A model generated the notes under the pieces. It saw only the letters and a program-made list of their open reading frames with translations, made no database searches and was not told where the DNA came from. DNA of 6,017 nucleotides from JABAYQ01 sp018608925. GTDB taxonomy: Bacteria > Bacteroidota > Bacteroidia > Flavobacteriales > UBA7312. Within the stretch, counting starts at the first letter, position 1, and every line of letters begins with the position of its first letter. Position numbers and translations under genes: made by a program. Positions 5,618 through 6,017 of this stretch are shown here, piece after piece. The stretch is taken from assembly GCA_037625715.1 (NCBI GenBank), contig JASJHQ010000023.1, forward strand, positions 1 to 6,017, given 5' to 3'.

Positions 5618-5869
5618 ATGACTAAGAAAGAAATTACATTTCGTGATCCAGTTATTGAAAGCGTTGTAAATAAGTTTGTATCGCGATCTGATGTAGGCTT
5701 TAAAAAATACGGTGTAACATTAGATGAAGATCCAGGCGATCTTAATGTATGGATGACACACCTACAAGAGGAGCTTATGGATGCTGTTAATTACATTGAA
5801 AAGCTTAAACAAGTTACCACTGAAGTTTTGCAAGACGCTTTAGTTAAAAAGCACGAAAACAATGCTTAG
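5618..5869 (+). CDS. Small helical phage protein, possible MazG-like (all-alpha) pyrophosphohydrolase
   Basis: This 83-residue protein starts at ATG 5618, one base after the TAA of the upstream frame, and ends at a TAG. It has the pattern FVSRSDVGFKKYGVTLDED at about residues 20-38, followed by VWMTHLQEELMDAVNYIEKL at about 45-63. The R-S-x-x-G-x-x-K-Y-G segment and the H-L-Q-E-E-L-x-D-A helix recur in small phage proteins usually grouped with all-alpha NTP pyrophosphohydrolases; Glu51, Glu52 and Asp55 are the candidate metal ligands. It is shorter than a full MazG domain (around 100 residues), and I cannot see a clear second E-x-x-D motif, so the enzymatic call is tentative. Its place beside a MazG-like gene and a ThyA-family gene supports a role in nucleotide pool control. 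The end overlaps the next gene by eight bases in another frame, which implies that TAG is read as a stop here. Confidence 0.7.
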   Translation: MTKKEITFRDPVIESVVNKFVSRSDVGFKKYGVTLDEDPGDLNVWMTHLQEELMDAVNYIEKLKQVTTEVLQDALVKKHENNA

Positions 5870-6017
5870 AAGAAAGAAAAGCGCCAAAAGAGGTCCCGTA
5901 AGGGCAAAGAAGGTAACGTACGATGGTATCAACTTTGCTTCAGGCCTTGAGAAGTATATGTATATGGTTTTAAAACAAAATAAAATTAGAGCCAAGTATG
6001 AAGGAGAAACGTTTGTT
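5862..6017 (+). CDS. T7 endonuclease I-like Holliday-junction resolvase, N-terminal part (3'-partial)
   Basis: The first 52 codons are present and the frame runs off the right edge. The product starts with a strongly basic stretch (MLRRKKSAKRGPVRAKK), then VTYDGINFASGLEKYMYMVL and KIRAKYEGETFV. The segment F-x-S-G-L-E followed by a helix and then I-x-x-x-Y-E matches the N-terminus of T7 endonuclease I (gp3), where the Glu of SGLE is a catalytic metal ligand; here it is Glu30. This enzyme resolves branched DNA during replication and recombination. DUF1064-type phage nucleases begin in a similar way (KVTxDGIxFxS) and are the alternative. The catalytic D and E-x-K motifs would lie beyond the window. 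The ATG at 5862 overlaps the previous gene by eight bases, so expression is probably coupled. The family call rests on a short stretch. Confidence 0.7.
   Translation, partial: MLRRKKSAKRGPVRAKKVTYDGINFASGLEKYMYMVLKQNKIRAKYEGETFV

Noticed and set aside
5512..5869. Genome-wide reassignment of TAG to a sense codon, as in some crAss-like phages
   Set aside because: TAG ends the gene at 5618-5869, and reading through it would give a basic extension in the wrong frame over the endonuclease start. The other stops seen are TAA. One internal TAG is not enough to claim recoding.
1..6017. CRISPR array, tRNA genes, insertion sequence or attachment site
   Set aside because: No regularly spaced repeats, no cloverleaf-like segment and no transposase or integrase gene was seen.

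Overview
The window looks like part of the early, DNA-metabolism region of a tailed phage (or prophage-like element) of an AT-rich host, most likely a member of the Bacteroidota such as a marine flavobacterium. The phage assignment rests on the gene set: a sigma-70 C-terminal fragment, ERF annealase, RecE-like nuclease, SSB-like protein, fused primase-helicase, thymidylate-synthase-family enzyme, MazG-like pyrophosphohydrolases and an endonuclease-I-like resolvase. All genes lie on the + strand and are packed with one-base TAATG overlaps or very short gaps. The host assignment is inference. It rests on the low GC content and on the absence of Shine-Dalgarno sequences before every start, with A/T-rich leaders instead, as is typical of Bacteroidota.

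Layout. (1) Bases 1-312: the 3' end of a sigma-70 family factor covering region 4, open at the left edge. (2) Bases 338-1945: a recombination module of ERF single-strand annealing protein, PD-(D/E)XK exonuclease of the RecE/DUF3799 type, and a small SSB-like protein ending in DDLPF. An 11-bp hairpin at 1964-1997 follows and probably ends or attenuates this transcript. (3) Bases 2024-3745: a T7 gp4-like primase-helicase with zinc finger, TOPRIM and RecA-like helicase. It is followed by an unrecognised 93-residue gene. (4) Bases 4026-5869: a nucleotide module with a thymidylate synthase homologue, a GIY-YIG/MazG fusion-like gene and a second small pyrophosphohydrolase-like gene. (5) Bases 5862 to the end: the start of a T7 endonuclease I-like Holliday-junction resolvase, cut by the right edge.

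The main point of interest is the nucleotide module. The ThyA-like protein keeps the TS catalytic machinery (Cys148, the Arg pair 128-129, Arg168, His209, Tyr211) but has Asp179 where thymidylate synthases have the uracil-recognising Asn (Asn177 in E. coli). That Asn-to-Asp change is the known hallmark of dCMP hydroxymethylases and dCMP methyltransferases. It suggests that the phage makes 5-hydroxymethyl-dCMP or 5-methyl-dCMP. The MazG-like genes directly downstream could play the part of T4 gp56 (dCTPase), removing plain dCTP and supplying dCMP. The window may therefore hold a compact cytosine-modification cassette.

The second oddity is an in-frame TAG at 5512-5514 inside the MazG domain. 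The reading frame after it continues with recognisable MazG C-terminal sequence and ends in TAA one base before the next start. This is a nonsense mutation, a sequence error or a readthrough site.
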